A stretch of DNA of 64,000 nt. Source: Bradyrhizobium sp. NP1 (GTDB lineage: Bacteria > Pseudomonadota > Alphaproteobacteria > Rhizobiales > Xanthobacteraceae). Below are positions 18,808 to 26,989 of this stretch, piece by piece. The notes beneath the pieces are model-generated. The model had not been told where the DNA came from. It searched no databases and saw only the letters and a list, made by a program, of their open reading frames with translations. A program made the translations under genes and the position numbers. Positions within the stretch are counted from its first letter, which is position 1, and each line of letters starts with the position of its first letter. The stretch covers positions 5,186,001 through 5,250,000 of the forward strand of contig NZ_CP127385.1 in the NCBI RefSeq assembly GCF_030378205.1. The letters run 5' to 3'.

Positions 18808-19617
18808 ATGACATCTCCGAACGATCAGCTCGAAAGACTCCTTGAGAACGCCAAGCGCATCCAGAGCAACGAATTCGCCGACGTCATGAAAGACCATGAC
18901 GAGCTGGTCAGACACTACAGCTTTCGTCTCAGGCCGTCCGTCGGCTCCATAAGCCTCGTTAGTTGCGCCAACAGCACGCCCCAACTAGGCTTTTCCAACA
19001 TCACGAGCGCGTCGACCTTGCGTAACAAGCTCGACGCGCTGAAGGACGGACGCAGCAAGCTGGAACCTCCCAGCCGGGACACACCTGAAAAATCCGTTCA
19101 ATCGTGGCTGATCCTGCAGGCAATGGAAAACGACGGGCACGTCAAATCAATCGAGCATGCCCTGGACGACGATCATTCGTACCGGTTCGTGTCGGACGAG
19201 ATCGCGCTTAGCGTACCAAATGCGATTGGGCTCAGCGAGAAACCCAAACGAGTAGTAGCCGACCTGCTGCTGGTTCGCGTGGATGGCAACGGTGAAAGCG
19301 AACTCGTCAACGTTGAATTGAAATCCGAGCGCACCAGCGAGACGCATGGGCAAATCAAGGAATTCTGGCCATTCATGGGGCCCGATCACCTTGCGCTCTG
19401 GCGCAAATTTGCGGAGACGATGCTCCGCGGCAAGGAGCTGCGCTGGAAGGAAGCGAGCCAACCGAGAGGCCTGGTGATATGGCCGGCCAGGCCGGAGGGA
19501 GCCGCGCCGCTGAAGAGCACCGTTCGCTTGATAAGCGAGCACAAAGATCTGGGCATCGACACGATCGGCTATTTTGGTCCCGAATACGGATTTCGGTCGG
19601 AGCATTCCTCCCCGTAA
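18808..19617 (+). CDS. Uncharacterised protein with PD-(D/E)XK nuclease-like core
   Basis: A 269-residue protein not assigned to a named family. The central part reads as a PD-(D/E)XK fold: an acidic residue in strand 2 (D152 in VVADLLLVRVD), then VNVELKSER with the E170-x-K172 pair, and a helix with Gln182 (GQIKEFWPF) where such nucleases often carry a conserved Gln. The N-terminal 90 residues are helical and of unknown role. It follows the RNase J-like gene by 15 nt, so the two products probably act together. A nuclease function is inferred from motifs only. Confidence 0.65.
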   Translation: MTSPNDQLERLLENAKRIQSNEFADVMKDHDELVRHYSFRLRPSVGSISLVSCANSTPQLGFSNITSASTLRNKLDALKDGRSKLEPPSRDTPEKSVQSWLILQAMENDGHVKSIEHALDDDHSYRFVSDEIALSVPNAIGLSEKPKRVVADLLLVRVDGNGESELVNVELKSERTSETHGQIKEFWPFMGPDHLALWRKFAETMLRGKELRWKEASQPRGLVIWPARPEGAAPLKSTVRLISEHKDLGIDTIGYFGPEYGFRSEHSSP

Positions 19618-19659
19618 GGTTCGGCGCAGGCCCTCGACCGAAAGCCGCACCGCCATCCG

Positions 19660-20985
19660 CTACGCCGCCGCGCCGAGGCCGGCCGCGATCGGCAAGCGAA
19701 CCGTCACGCGGAGCCCGGACCGGGCCGCGCCGCTCATGTTCTCCAGCGCGATCGAGCCGCCCAGCCGGTCCAGAACGCGCGTCACGATCGACAGGCCAAG
19801 ACCGCTCCCCTCTGCTTCCGAACGGGAGCCGCGGAAAAACGGCTCGAAGACCTTGTCGATGTCGCCGGGTGCGATGCCGGGCCCGCTATCCTCGATCTGC
19901 ACGATGGCCGCCTCGCCCTCGCGATAGACCCCGATATCGACGCTTGCGCCCGACGGCGTGAAGCGGAGCGCATTGTCGAGCAGGTTGCGGATCACCATCG
20001 CGAGCATCACGGGTTCAGCCCGCACCGTCAGCGGCTCGGCCAACTCGAATCCGAGATCGATGCCGCGATCGGTCGCCTGCGGCAACAGGTCGGCCACCAC
20101 TTCCTTCACGGCGCGGTCGAGCGCCGTCGGCGGCATATCGGCGGTGTCGAGGGCGGTCGCCTCCTGCCGCGCCAGGACAAGGAGCTGCTCCAGCAGATGC
20201 TTGGCGCGCTGTATGCCTTTCTTGAGCGCCGCAAGACGTTCCCGGGCAGGCGCCGGAAGTTCGACCGGGTCGAGATTCTCCGCCTGCAGGCTGAGCGCGG
20301 TGATCGGCGTGCGCAGCTCATGCGCCGCGTCGGCGACGAAACGCCGCTGCTGGTCGATCATCGACCGCATGCGCGCGAGCAGCCCGTTGATGGAGGCGAT
20401 GAACGGATGCAGCTCGCTCGGCATTTTCGCAAGCGGCAGCGGGGTCAGGTCATCGGCGCGCCTGGCGTCGAGATCGGAGGCCAGCCGCACGATCGGGCGC
20501 AGCGAATAGGCGATGACCAACGCGGTCACCAGCAGCAGACACGGAATCAGCGCCGCGATCGGCAGCAGCGTGCGAAAGGCCACGTCGCGTGCGGTCTCGT
20601 CGCGCGCGGCGGTCGGCTGCGCCACGGCGTAGCGGCTGCCGTCAGGGCGCGTCCGCACGAGCACGCGGATCGGCTGTCCCTTGCGGGTTGCGACCTGCAG
20701 GCCGTCTTGCAGGCCGAACAGGCGACGGTCGTCGGTGGAGCCGCGCGGCGTGCTTCCCAGTTCGATGACCCAGACCTCGGTGTCCTCCTCGACACCCTGA
20801 AGCGGCTGTCCGCCGGCGAAACCGCCATTCTGGGCGAGGCTCGCAAGCTGCATCAGGACGGAGTCCTGGAGCTCCATCGCCTCCTCGAAGGCCCACAGAT
20901 AGGCGAACAGGCCGCCGATCGCGCCGGTCGCGATGATGATCGCGGTCAGCCCGGCGAACAGCCGCCCGCGCAAGGACTTGATCAT
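19660..20985 (-). CDS. Sensor histidine kinase, QseC-like
   Basis: A 441-residue inner-membrane kinase with two transmembrane helices (about 8-30 and 140-161) enclosing a periplasmic sensor domain, then HAMP, a dimerisation domain with the phospho-accepting His222 in FVADAAHELRTPITAL, and a HATPase domain with N, G1 and G2 boxes (LLDNALRFTPSG, DSGPGI, GSGLGLSIV). The layout matches QseC/PmrB-type sensors. The gene overlaps the response-regulator gene by 4 nt and is translated after it. Confidence 0.93.
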   Translation of the reverse strand: MIKSLRGRLFAGLTAIIIATGAIGGLFAYLWAFEEAMELQDSVLMQLASLAQNGGFAGGQPLQGVEEDTEVWVIELGSTPRGSTDDRRLFGLQDGLQVATRKGQPIRVLVRTRPDGSRYAVAQPTAARDETARDVAFRTLLPIAALIPCLLLVTALVIAYSLRPIVRLASDLDARRADDLTPLPLAKMPSELHPFIASINGLLARMRSMIDQQRRFVADAAHELRTPITALSLQAENLDPVELPAPARERLAALKKGIQRAKHLLEQLLVLARQEATALDTADMPPTALDRAVKEVVADLLPQATDRGIDLGFELAEPLTVRAEPVMLAMVIRNLLDNALRFTPSGASVDIGVYREGEAAIVQIEDSGPGIAPGDIDKVFEPFFRGSRSEAEGSGLGLSIVTRVLDRLGGSIALENMSGAARSGLRVTVRLPIAAGLGAAA

Positions 20986-21644
20986 GACGGGCGGTCCACC
21001 ATCCAGCCGACGCCGCGAACGTTGCGGATCGCCGTGCCGCCAATCTTCTTGCGGATCGTGTGGATCAGAAATTCGACGGAGTTGCTCTCGACCTCTTCAT
21101 TCCAGCCGTAGATCTGTCGTTCGAGCTCACTGCGCGAGAGGATCGTGCCTGGCCGCGCCAGCAGCGCCTGCAGCAGCGCGAACTCGCGCGCCGTGAGCCG
21201 CGACGTCTGGTCGAGGAACGATGCCTCGCGCGTCGCCGGATCGAGCGTGAGCTTTCCATTGGTCAGCAGCGTCGAGGAGCCGCTGCCCTCGCGGCGCAGC
21301 ACGGCACGCATCCGTGCCAGCAGCTCGCGAATCTCGAATGGCTTGATCAGGTAGTCATCCGCACCGAGATCAAGGCCCTCGATGCGGTCATCGACGCCGT
21401 CGCGAGCGGTCACGATGATGACGGGCAGCCTGCGGCCGAGCGCACGCAGCCGGCGAAGCACGTCGCGGCCGTCGGCCTTCGGCAGGCCGAGATCGAGCAG
21501 GGCCAGCTCATAGGACTCGCTCGTCGCTGCGTCGACGGCGGTCTCGCCGTCCGTCACCCAGTCCACCGCATAGGCAGCATCCTTCAGCGCCTGTTCGACG
21601 GCGGCACCGATCATCGTGTCGTCCTCGATCAACAGAACGCGCAT
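20982..21644 (-). CDS. OmpR-family response regulator, QseB-like
   Basis: A 220-residue transcription factor with a receiver domain (acidic pocket D8/D9, phosphorylated Asp51, Thr79, Lys101) and a C-terminal winged-helix domain (residues about 125-218, ending IRNVRGVGWMVDRPS). It pairs with the overlapping QseC-like kinase. CTTAG direct repeats at 11-bp spacing lie in its upstream region and probably bind it. It is divergent from the fourfold-repeat membrane protein operon. Confidence 0.94.
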   Translation of the reverse strand: MRVLLIEDDTMIGAAVEQALKDAAYAVDWVTDGETAVDAATSESYELALLDLGLPKADGRDVLRRLRALGRRLPVIIVTARDGVDDRIEGLDLGADDYLIKPFEIRELLARMRAVLRREGSGSSTLLTNGKLTLDPATREASFLDQTSRLTAREFALLQALLARPGTILSRSELERQIYGWNEEVESNSVEFLIHTIRKKIGGTAIRNVRGVGWMVDRPS

Positions 21645-21702
21645 TTGTCTTCAAGCCTGTCCGACAGATGGAACCGGTGATGATGCAGTCTTGGCTAGCT
21701 GA

Positions 21703-21718
21703 CTTAGCGCAGACTTAG
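21703..21718 (+). promoter_or_regulatory. Direct-repeat box, candidate response-regulator site (regulator side)
   Basis: CTTAG at 21703-21707 and CTTAG at 21714-21718 are spaced 11 bp apart, one helical turn. This matches the PmrA/QseB-type hexamer-N5-hexamer design. The box lies about 60 bp upstream of the regulator gene. Confidence 0.55.
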
Positions 21719-21779
21719 GAAGCTGTCGCGCCCCCCTGCACGTCCCGTCGAAGCGCCATGCGCCACCTCCGGCACCGTT

Positions 21780-21795
21780 CTAAGGGCCGCCTAAG
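21780..21795 (-). promoter_or_regulatory. Direct-repeat box, candidate response-regulator site (membrane-protein side)
   Basis: CTAAG at 21780-21784 and CTAAG at 21791-21795 are again 11 bp apart. They are the same half-site as the box at 21703 but on the opposite strand, about 55-70 bp upstream of the membrane-protein start. The pair suggests divergent control by one regulator. Confidence 0.5.
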
Positions 21796-21847
21796 TCCGG
21801 ATCGGCATGGTCGCTTCCGAAAGGCCATTCGTTGCAGGGAGACGCAG

Positions 21848-22624
21848 GTGTTCAGAAACTGGGAACTACGCTCGATGCTGAACAAGGTACCGGAAGTCAC
21901 GCTGATCTTCTGGACCATCAAGATCCTCTCGACCACGGTCGGCGAAACCGGCGCCGACTATCTTGCCGTGCACGCCGGCCTCGGCGCAAACTGGACCATG
22001 GCGTGCATGGCCGCGCTGCTGGTCGTGGCGCTGATCCTGCAGCTTCGCTCCAGCCGCTACGTTCCCTGGATCTACTGGCTGACCGTCGTTCTCGTCAGCA
22101 TCGTCGGCACCCAGATCACCGATTTCCTGACCGACAAGCTCGAGGTCAGCCTTTACGTAAGCACGGCCGCCTTCGCCTGCGCGCTCGCCGCCACTTTCGC
22201 GCTCTGGTACGCCGTCGAGCGAACGCTCTCGATCCGAACCATCGTGACCACGCGGCGCGAGCTGTTCTACTGGGCCGCGATCCTGTTCACTTTTGCGCTC
22301 GGCACGGCCGCCGGTGACCTCGCCACCGAGGCACTCGGTCTCGGCTTCCAGCTCGGGGTCGCCGTCTTTGCCGTGCTGATCGCCTTCATTGCCGTATTCT
22401 ACCAGCTCGGCACCAACCCTGTTCTCTCCTTCTGGCTGGCCTACATCCTCACCCGGCCGCTCGGCGCCTCGCTCGGCGACCTCCTGTCGCAATCGCGGAA
22501 CTACGGCGGGGTCGGGCTCGGCACGGTCCATACCAGCCTCGTCTTCCTCACCGTGATCATCGTCCTCGTCGTCTGGGTGACGTTCGAGGGCGAGCGCATG
22601 GACGAAGCCCGCCCCGCGGAGTGA
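21848..22624 (+). CDS. COG4705-like membrane protein with four internal repeats
   Basis: A 258-residue inner-membrane protein. A module recurs four times: an aromatic-Trp pair, a helix with a G-x-x-x-(G/A/T)-D motif (VGETGAD, VGTQITD, LGTAAGD, LGASLGD), then in most copies a loop ending LG. The GTG start at 21848 is chosen because GGGAGA precedes it and the protein then begins near the first repeat. Function is unknown. A paralogue lies 545 bp downstream, with a small secreted protein between. It is divergent from the QseBC-like system, which may control it. Confidence 0.85.
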   Translation: MFRNWELRSMLNKVPEVTLIFWTIKILSTTVGETGADYLAVHAGLGANWTMACMAALLVVALILQLRSSRYVPWIYWLTVVLVSIVGTQITDFLTDKLEVSLYVSTAAFACALAATFALWYAVERTLSIRTIVTTRRELFYWAAILFTFALGTAAGDLATEALGLGFQLGVAVFAVLIAFIAVFYQLGTNPVLSFWLAYILTRPLGASLGDLLSQSRNYGGVGLGTVHTSLVFLTVIIVLVVWVTFEGERMDEARPAE

Positions 22625-22690
22625 ATTCCCACTTTCACCTTTTTAACGAGAAGCCCGGGCGATCGCGCGCGGGCAGACAGCAAGGAGACT

Positions 22691-23095
22691 ATGCCCATGA
22701 AACGAGTGATCTTCGCAGCCGCTCTGGGTGCGCTGACGATGACAAGCGGACCCGGCACGCAAGCGGACGGGGGCTTCCGGTTCCTGCCGCGCGCCGAAGC
22801 GGCGACATCGAAGCTCGGCGACCTCTCGCCGTTCCGCGCCATCGTCATCGACGTCTCCGGCCTGATCGACAAGGGCGATCTCACTAGTGCCAAGAACCGC
22901 ATCAAGGACCTGGAAACCCAGTGGGACGACGCAGAAGCTGCCCTGAAGCCGCGCGCAGCCGCCGACTGGCACACCGTCGACAAGGCGATCGATCGCGCCC
23001 TCGACGCCTTGCGGGCGAGCACCCCGGATGCCGCGAAGTGCAAGCAGGCCGTCGCCGAGCTGCTCTCGATCATGGACTCGGTCGGAAAATCCTGA
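22691..23095 (+). CDS. Small putative periplasmic protein
   Basis: A 134-residue protein with a probable signal peptide (Lys/Arg then a hydrophobic stretch to about residue 20) and a helical mature part rich in Lys, Asp and Ala ([37 protein letters not shown]). AAGGAG stands just before the ATG. It lies between two paralogous membrane-protein genes on the same strand and is probably co-expressed with them. No known family is recognised. A regulator-interacting or substrate-binding partner is a guess. Confidence 0.8.
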   Translation: MPMKRVIFAAALGALTMTSGPGTQADGGFRFLPRAEAATSKLGDLSPFRAIVIDVSGLIDKGDLTSAKNRIKDLETQWDDAEAALKPRAAADWHTVDKAIDRALDALRASTPDAAKCKQAVAELLSIMDSVGKS

Positions 23096-23169
23096 GCGCC
23101 AGCCGATCCGAACAAGACGGTCACGCTTTGCCAAGATGCGTGGCCGCATCCGCAGTGGAGAAAAGTGCA

Positions 23170-23943
23170 ATGCATCAACTATACCAACCGCCGACCACCA
23201 CCGAAGCCCTTCGCAAGGTGCCTGAAGTCACATTGGGATTCTGGATCATCAAGATCCTTGCAACGACGCTCGGCGAGACCGGCGGCGACGCCGTCACGAT
23301 GTCGATGAACCTGGGTTACCTGGTTGGAACGGCAATCTTCGCGGTGATCTTCGCCGCCGCAGTGTCAGGGCAGATGGCGGCCAAGCGCTTCCATCCGCTC
23401 CTCTATTGGTCCGTGATCGTGGCGACCACCACGGTCGGCACCACGCTCGCCGATTTCGTCGATCGTTCGCTCGGGATCGGCTATCTCGGCGGCAGTTCCC
23501 TGCTCGCGGCGCTGCTGCTCGCCTCACTGGCGATCTGGTACTACGCCACGGGAACGATTTCAGTGGACTCGATCCAGTCGAAAAGAGCCGAGACGTTCTA
23601 CTGGGTCACCATCATGTTTTCGCAGACGCTCGGCACCGCGCTTGGCGACTGGATGGCCGATTCCACCGGGCTCGGATATCGCGGCGGCGCGCTGGTGTTT
23701 GCTGCCGCGCTTGCGATCATCGCGGCCCTTTATCTCTGGACCAGCGTTTCCCGCACCGCGCTGTTCTGGGCGGCATTCGTCTTCACCCGGCCGCTCGGGG
23801 CAACAGTCGGCGATTTCCTGGACAAGCCGATCGACCATGGCGGCCTGGCGCTCAGCCGCTATACGGCTTCCGCAACGCTGGTTGTGATCATGGTGCTCTT
23901 GATCCTGCTGTTGCCGCAACGCGCGGAGCCGCAGCCGGCGTGA
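23170..23943 (+). CDS. COG4705-like membrane protein, second paralogue
   Basis: A 257-residue protein, a clear paralogue of the gene at 21848. It starts with the same VPEVTL-FW-IKIL-TT-GETG pattern and also shows four repeats (LGETGGD, VGTTLAD, LGTALGD, LGATVGD), here with cleaner LGYLGG-type loop ends. The ATG at 23170 is chosen because it gives an N-terminus like its paralogue's. The fourfold symmetry and conserved acidic residue in each repeat suggest a channel or carrier, but no substrate is known from the sequence. Confidence 0.85.
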   Translation: MHQLYQPPTTTEALRKVPEVTLGFWIIKILATTLGETGGDAVTMSMNLGYLVGTAIFAVIFAAAVSGQMAAKRFHPLLYWSVIVATTTVGTTLADFVDRSLGIGYLGGSSLLAALLLASLAIWYYATGTISVDSIQSKRAETFYWVTIMFSQTLGTALGDWMADSTGLGYRGGALVFAAALAIIAALYLWTSVSRTALFWAAFVFTRPLGATVGDFLDKPIDHGGLALSRYTASATLVVIMVLLILLLPQRAEPQPA

Positions 23944-23979
23944 TCGGACTGATCTCCCCGATAACGCAAATCCGAGACG

Positions 23980-24003
23980 CCCCGGCAGCGATGCCGGGGT
24001 TTT
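23980..24003 (+). terminator. Rho-independent terminator
   Basis: The stem CCCCGGCA/TGCCGGGG with a 4-nt loop is followed directly by TTTT. It ends the membrane-protein operon, 37 bp after its last stop codon. Confidence 0.85.
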
Positions 24004-24037
24004 GGTCGCTTCATCTACGTGTTGGGCTCGAACAGCG

Positions 24038-24523
24038 TCACGTCTCCCGTCCAAGCCATCGCGCGATGGCCGCTTTCTGCTCCCTCGAGACCTCGCGCGC
24101 GGCTTCGGCGATCAGTGCCGCAAGCGTCGTCTTCTCGAGCTCGGCGAGCCACACCTTCTCCGCGGCCCACATCGCCCGCGCGATGCCGCAGGCGCGCCTG
24201 TAGCAGGCGCGCGGCTGGCCGCTCAGTCCGCGCTGGCGTATCTCCTGACAACGGAAGCTCGGCCGCGATCCCTCGATCGCAATCATCACGTCGCGCAGCG
24301 TGACCTCCGATGCCGGCCGCGCCAGCCGGTAACCGCCCGAACGCCCCCGCGTCGCCGCCAGAAGCCCCGCATTCGACAGCGCCTGCAGGTGCTTGGCGAG
24401 ATAGTCCCGCGGAAGGTCGAAGAATTCCGCAAGCTGCGTCGTGGTCAGCGCCTGATCGGCGTCAAGGCCCGCAAGCATGGTGCAGCTATGCACCGCCCAC
24501 TCGACCCCCTCCGATAGCTGCAT
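24038..24523 (-). CDS. Rrf2-family transcriptional regulator
   Basis: A 161-residue regulator with an Rrf2 winged-helix domain (LTTTQLAEFFDLPRDYLAKHLQAL, recognition wing GRSGGYRLARP) and three cysteines (C92, C107, C112) in the region that binds an Fe-S cluster in NsrR/IscR-type members. The ATG at 24523 has AGGAG at 9 nt. The ATG at 24532 would leave no spacing. A perfect operator-like palindrome lies 18 bp upstream, between it and the divergent AhpD-like gene, so it probably represses both. It likely senses redox or nitrosative stress. Confidence 0.9.
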   Translation of the reverse strand: MQLSEGVEWAVHSCTMLAGLDADQALTTTQLAEFFDLPRDYLAKHLQALSNAGLLAATRGRSGGYRLARPASEVTLRDVMIAIEGSRPSFRCQEIRQRGLSGQPRACYRRACGIARAMWAAEKVWLAELEKTTLAALIAEAAREVSREQKAAIARWLGRET

Positions 24524-24540
24524 GTTGACCATCTCCTATC

Positions 24541-24561
24541 TACGGATAAAATATATCCGTA
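24541..24561. promoter_or_regulatory. Rrf2-type operator palindrome
   Basis: TACGGATA-N5-TATCCGTA is a perfect 8-bp inverted repeat in the 66-bp gap between the divergent Rrf2 and AhpD-like genes. The position and symmetry fit an operator controlling both. Confidence 0.85.
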
Positions 24562-24589
24562 ATTGGATGGTCCTGCAACGGAGTTGGTC

Positions 24590-25042
24590 ATGTCGTCGCG
24601 TCTCGAACTGAAGAAGGTCACCCCTAACGGCTACAAGGCTTTCGGCCCGCTTTACGAATATGTCGCGTCCTGCGGGCTCGACCGCGCATTGGTCGATCTG
24701 ATGTTCCTGCGCGTGTCGCAGATCAATGGCTGCGCCTACTGTGTCGACCTGCACTGGCGCGACCTGTCCAAGGCCGGCGCCGACCCGCGCAAGCTCAACA
24801 GCCTGATCACCTGGCAGGAGGCGCCGTTCTTCAGCGCGCGCGAACGGGCCGCGCTGATCTGGGCCGAAAGCCTGACCCGGGTCGCCGACACCGGCGTTCC
24901 GGACGGCGATTATGCGGCAGTGAAGGCCGAATTTTCCGAAAAGGAGGTCGCCGATCTCACCATCGTCATTTCGCTGATGAACGCCATGAACCGGATCGGC
25001 GTCTCGACGCGGCTGGCGCCGGCGGCGACGGTAGCGGCGTGA
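24590..25042 (+). CDS. Carboxymuconolactone decarboxylase/AhpD-like protein
   Basis: A 150-residue helical protein with the alkylhydroperoxidase core motif C48-A-Y-C51-x3-H55 (NGCAYCVDLH), the redox-active disulfide and proton relay of AhpD-type peroxidases. The start at 24590 follows GGAG, and an upstream GTG-like start would overlap the operator. It probably reduces peroxides with a thiol partner. Divergent pairing with a cysteine-containing Rrf2 regulator supports a stress-response role. Confidence 0.9.
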   Translation: MSSRLELKKVTPNGYKAFGPLYEYVASCGLDRALVDLMFLRVSQINGCAYCVDLHWRDLSKAGADPRKLNSLITWQEAPFFSARERAALIWAESLTRVADTGVPDGDYAAVKAEFSEKEVADLTIVISLMNAMNRIGVSTRLAPAATVAA

Positions 25043-25097
25043 TAGCAGACACCGGAAGTGCAAAGTCTCGGCGGCGGTGCCGGGGTTTTAGAGAATG

Positions 25098-25121
25098 AAG
25101 GGCCGCCCGTGGGCGGCCCTT
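25098..25121. terminator. Bidirectional hairpin between convergent genes
   Basis: A perfect 11-bp stem, AAGGGCCGCCC/GGGCGGCCCTT, has a 2-nt apex and lies between the convergent AhpD-like and rtcB genes. No strong U-run follows on either strand. A nearly identical hairpin lies at 26927 on the other side of rtcB. Confidence 0.65.
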
Positions 25122-25142
25122 CGGTTGTCATCACCGAGCGCC

Positions 25143-26483
25143 TCAATCCTTGAACGGATCGAACTCGTTGGCGCCCGCCATCACCACGGCAAAGGGGCGC
25201 AGGCTGTGCACCACCTTGACCGAGCCGGCATGCGCGGCAAGCACCTCCGGCAGCCGGCGGTAGGCCATCGGGCTCTCGTCGAGATCGGCGCCGATGAGGC
25301 TGACGCCGCGCGACTGCAACCAGGCGTCCATCTCGGCGCGGGTGAACCTGCGCTTGGCCTCCTTGCGTCCGAACAGCCGCCCGGCGCCGTGGATTGTCGA
25401 GTAGAGCGACGCTTTCGCCTCCTCCGACTCGACGCCCTCGATGATCACGGCGTCGTCGCCCATCGAGCCGCCGACGAAACCACGCTGGCCCGGAAAGGCC
25501 GGCGTCGCGCCCTTGCGCACCACCCACAGGTCCCTGCCGCCGTGGGTCTCGCGCCAGGCGTAGTTGTGGTGGTTGTGCACCGTCTCGGTCACCGTACCGC
25601 CGATGATCTTGCGCACGCGCTCGATCACCCACTCGCGACCGGCATAGGCATAGCGACCGGCGAGCTGCATGGCGGCGATGTAGCGCCGCCCGATCTCGCT
25701 GTCCTCGTCGATGACGGCGGGCGGCACGTTCATGCCGTCCTTGCCACCAGCGGCCTTGAGGTAGCGGGTCGCGCTGGTGTGCCCGAGGCCGCGGCTGCCA
25801 AAATGCACGCCGATCCAGACGAAGCCGCTCTCGTCGCGCATCAGGTCGACATAGTGGTTACCGGAACCGACCGTGCCGAGCTGGGCGACCGCCTTACGCC
25901 GGTACGCGCCCATGTCGGACTCGCGCCAGGCATCGTCATCGTCGAACAGCTCGTGATCGACGCGCTCGTCGTTGACGCGCCCGATGCCGAACGAGATCAC
26001 CCTGTGGATGTCGCGGATGATCGCCCCGATCCGGTTCTCCAGATCGCCGAACCGCGTATCAAGCCGCGCCGCCATGTTGCCGCAGCCGATGTCGAAGCCG
26101 ACGCCGGAGATGCTGATCTGCTTCTCATAGGCGATCACGCCGCCGACCGGCTGCGCATAGCCGAGATGGCCATCGGCGCAGATCACGCCGCCCACGACGT
26201 TTCCGACCGCCATGCAGGTCTTCATCTGCGCGAGCGTCGCTTCCTCGTGCTGACCGAACACCTTCAGCAGGCTGTCCTTGTATTGCGGCGCCTGCGGCGC
26301 AATCGCGACATCGGCCGCGATGGCCTGCGCCTCGCGAGCGAGGTGCTCCTTGCGCGCCGCGTCGCGGAACGTGCACCACAGCGGCATCGGACGCTGGCCC
26401 GGCCGGTCGATTTTCGCATCGGGATCGAGACCGGCCTCAATTGCCAGCTCCCTCGCCCGCTCTCGATAGGGATCGGATCGCAT
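25143..26483 (-). CDS. rtcB: RtcB-family RNA ligase
   Basis: A 446-residue GTP- and Mn-dependent RNA ligase that joins 2',3'-cyclic phosphate or 3'-phosphate ends to 5'-OH ends. Family motifs are present: metal-binding DGHLG (104-108), DIGCGN (131-136, Cys134), GSGNH (206-210), HFGSRGLGH (227-235), HNHHN (303-307) and HGAGR with the GMP-accepting His365. The ATG at 26483 follows a strong GGAGAGGAGG. Longer in-frame starts lack one. No archease or rtcA gene is adjacent, so it is a stand-alone copy. Confidence 0.95.
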   Translation of the reverse strand: MRSDPYRERARELAIEAGLDPDAKIDRPGQRPMPLWCTFRDAARKEHLAREAQAIAADVAIAPQAPQYKDSLLKVFGQHEEATLAQMKTCMAVGNVVGGVICADGHLGYAQPVGGVIAYEKQISISGVGFDIGCGNMAARLDTRFGDLENRIGAIIRDIHRVISFGIGRVNDERVDHELFDDDDAWRESDMGAYRRKAVAQLGTVGSGNHYVDLMRDESGFVWIGVHFGSRGLGHTSATRYLKAAGGKDGMNVPPAVIDEDSEIGRRYIAAMQLAGRYAYAGREWVIERVRKIIGGTVTETVHNHHNYAWRETHGGRDLWVVRKGATPAFPGQRGFVGGSMGDDAVIIEGVESEEAKASLYSTIHGAGRLFGRKEAKRRFTRAEMDAWLQSRGVSLIGADLDESPMAYRRLPEVLAAHAGSVKVVHSLRPFAVVMAGANEFDPFKD

Positions 26484-26926
26484 CGGACCCTCCTCTCCTT
26501 CACTCATCAATATTGAGCATCCCCATGGACGCTCCGGAACTCGGCGCCGCTCAACGCAATTGAGCACGCCGAACAGGCATGCAGGCAGAGATGTGTGTCG
26601 GGATGCGATTAGCCGCTGACGGGCTGCTTCTCGGGTTTTCTCTCTGCCAGGCAGAGGGAAACCCGCTGCCCTGTCACGCTTGTAGGCTGAGCCCTATGGG
26701 CCGCGCGTTCGTTGCCGAGACCAGCAGCACGCGCGCGGAAATGCGACCATGCCGGTTCAGCGGCAAGGCTGCTTCCTTGTGCGGGCGTGAATACGAATAC
26801 AGCATCGGTCTCTCGCAAGCGGATATCCGCAGGGCAGTGTCCATACACCACTTCCGCGCGTTTTAAAAGCGAAAGCTGCTGAACGACCTTGTTCGGCGCG
26901 GCGCCGTTGCAACGAACCGTCGCATG
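26484..26926. other. Gene-poor interval upstream of rtcB
   Basis: A 443-bp stretch. It contains the rtcB leader with a TCAATATTGA palindrome (26507-26516) and a CTCTGCC..GGCAGAG dyad near 26640-26655. One 95-codon plus-strand frame (26579-26866) exists, but it has no recognisable domain or ribosome-binding site. No gene is supported. Confidence 0.5.
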
Positions 26927-26950
26927 AAGGGCCGCCCACGGGCGGCCCTT
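26927..26950. terminator. Hairpin, near-twin of the one at 25098
   Basis: An 11-bp stem, AAGGGCCGCCC/GGGCGGCCCTT, with a 2-nt apex AC and the same ATG flank on the left. It ends 39 bp from the stop of a minus-strand gene relic, for which it would once have been the terminator. Confidence 0.6.
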
Positions 26951-26989
26951 CTGCGTGGGTCGGCGCAAAGTGCAGTCTGCAAACGGGGC

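Noticed and set aside
26579..26866. A 95-codon plus-strand frame between rtcB and the oxygenase relic
   Set aside because: No domain, no ribosome-binding site and no coding-like composition.
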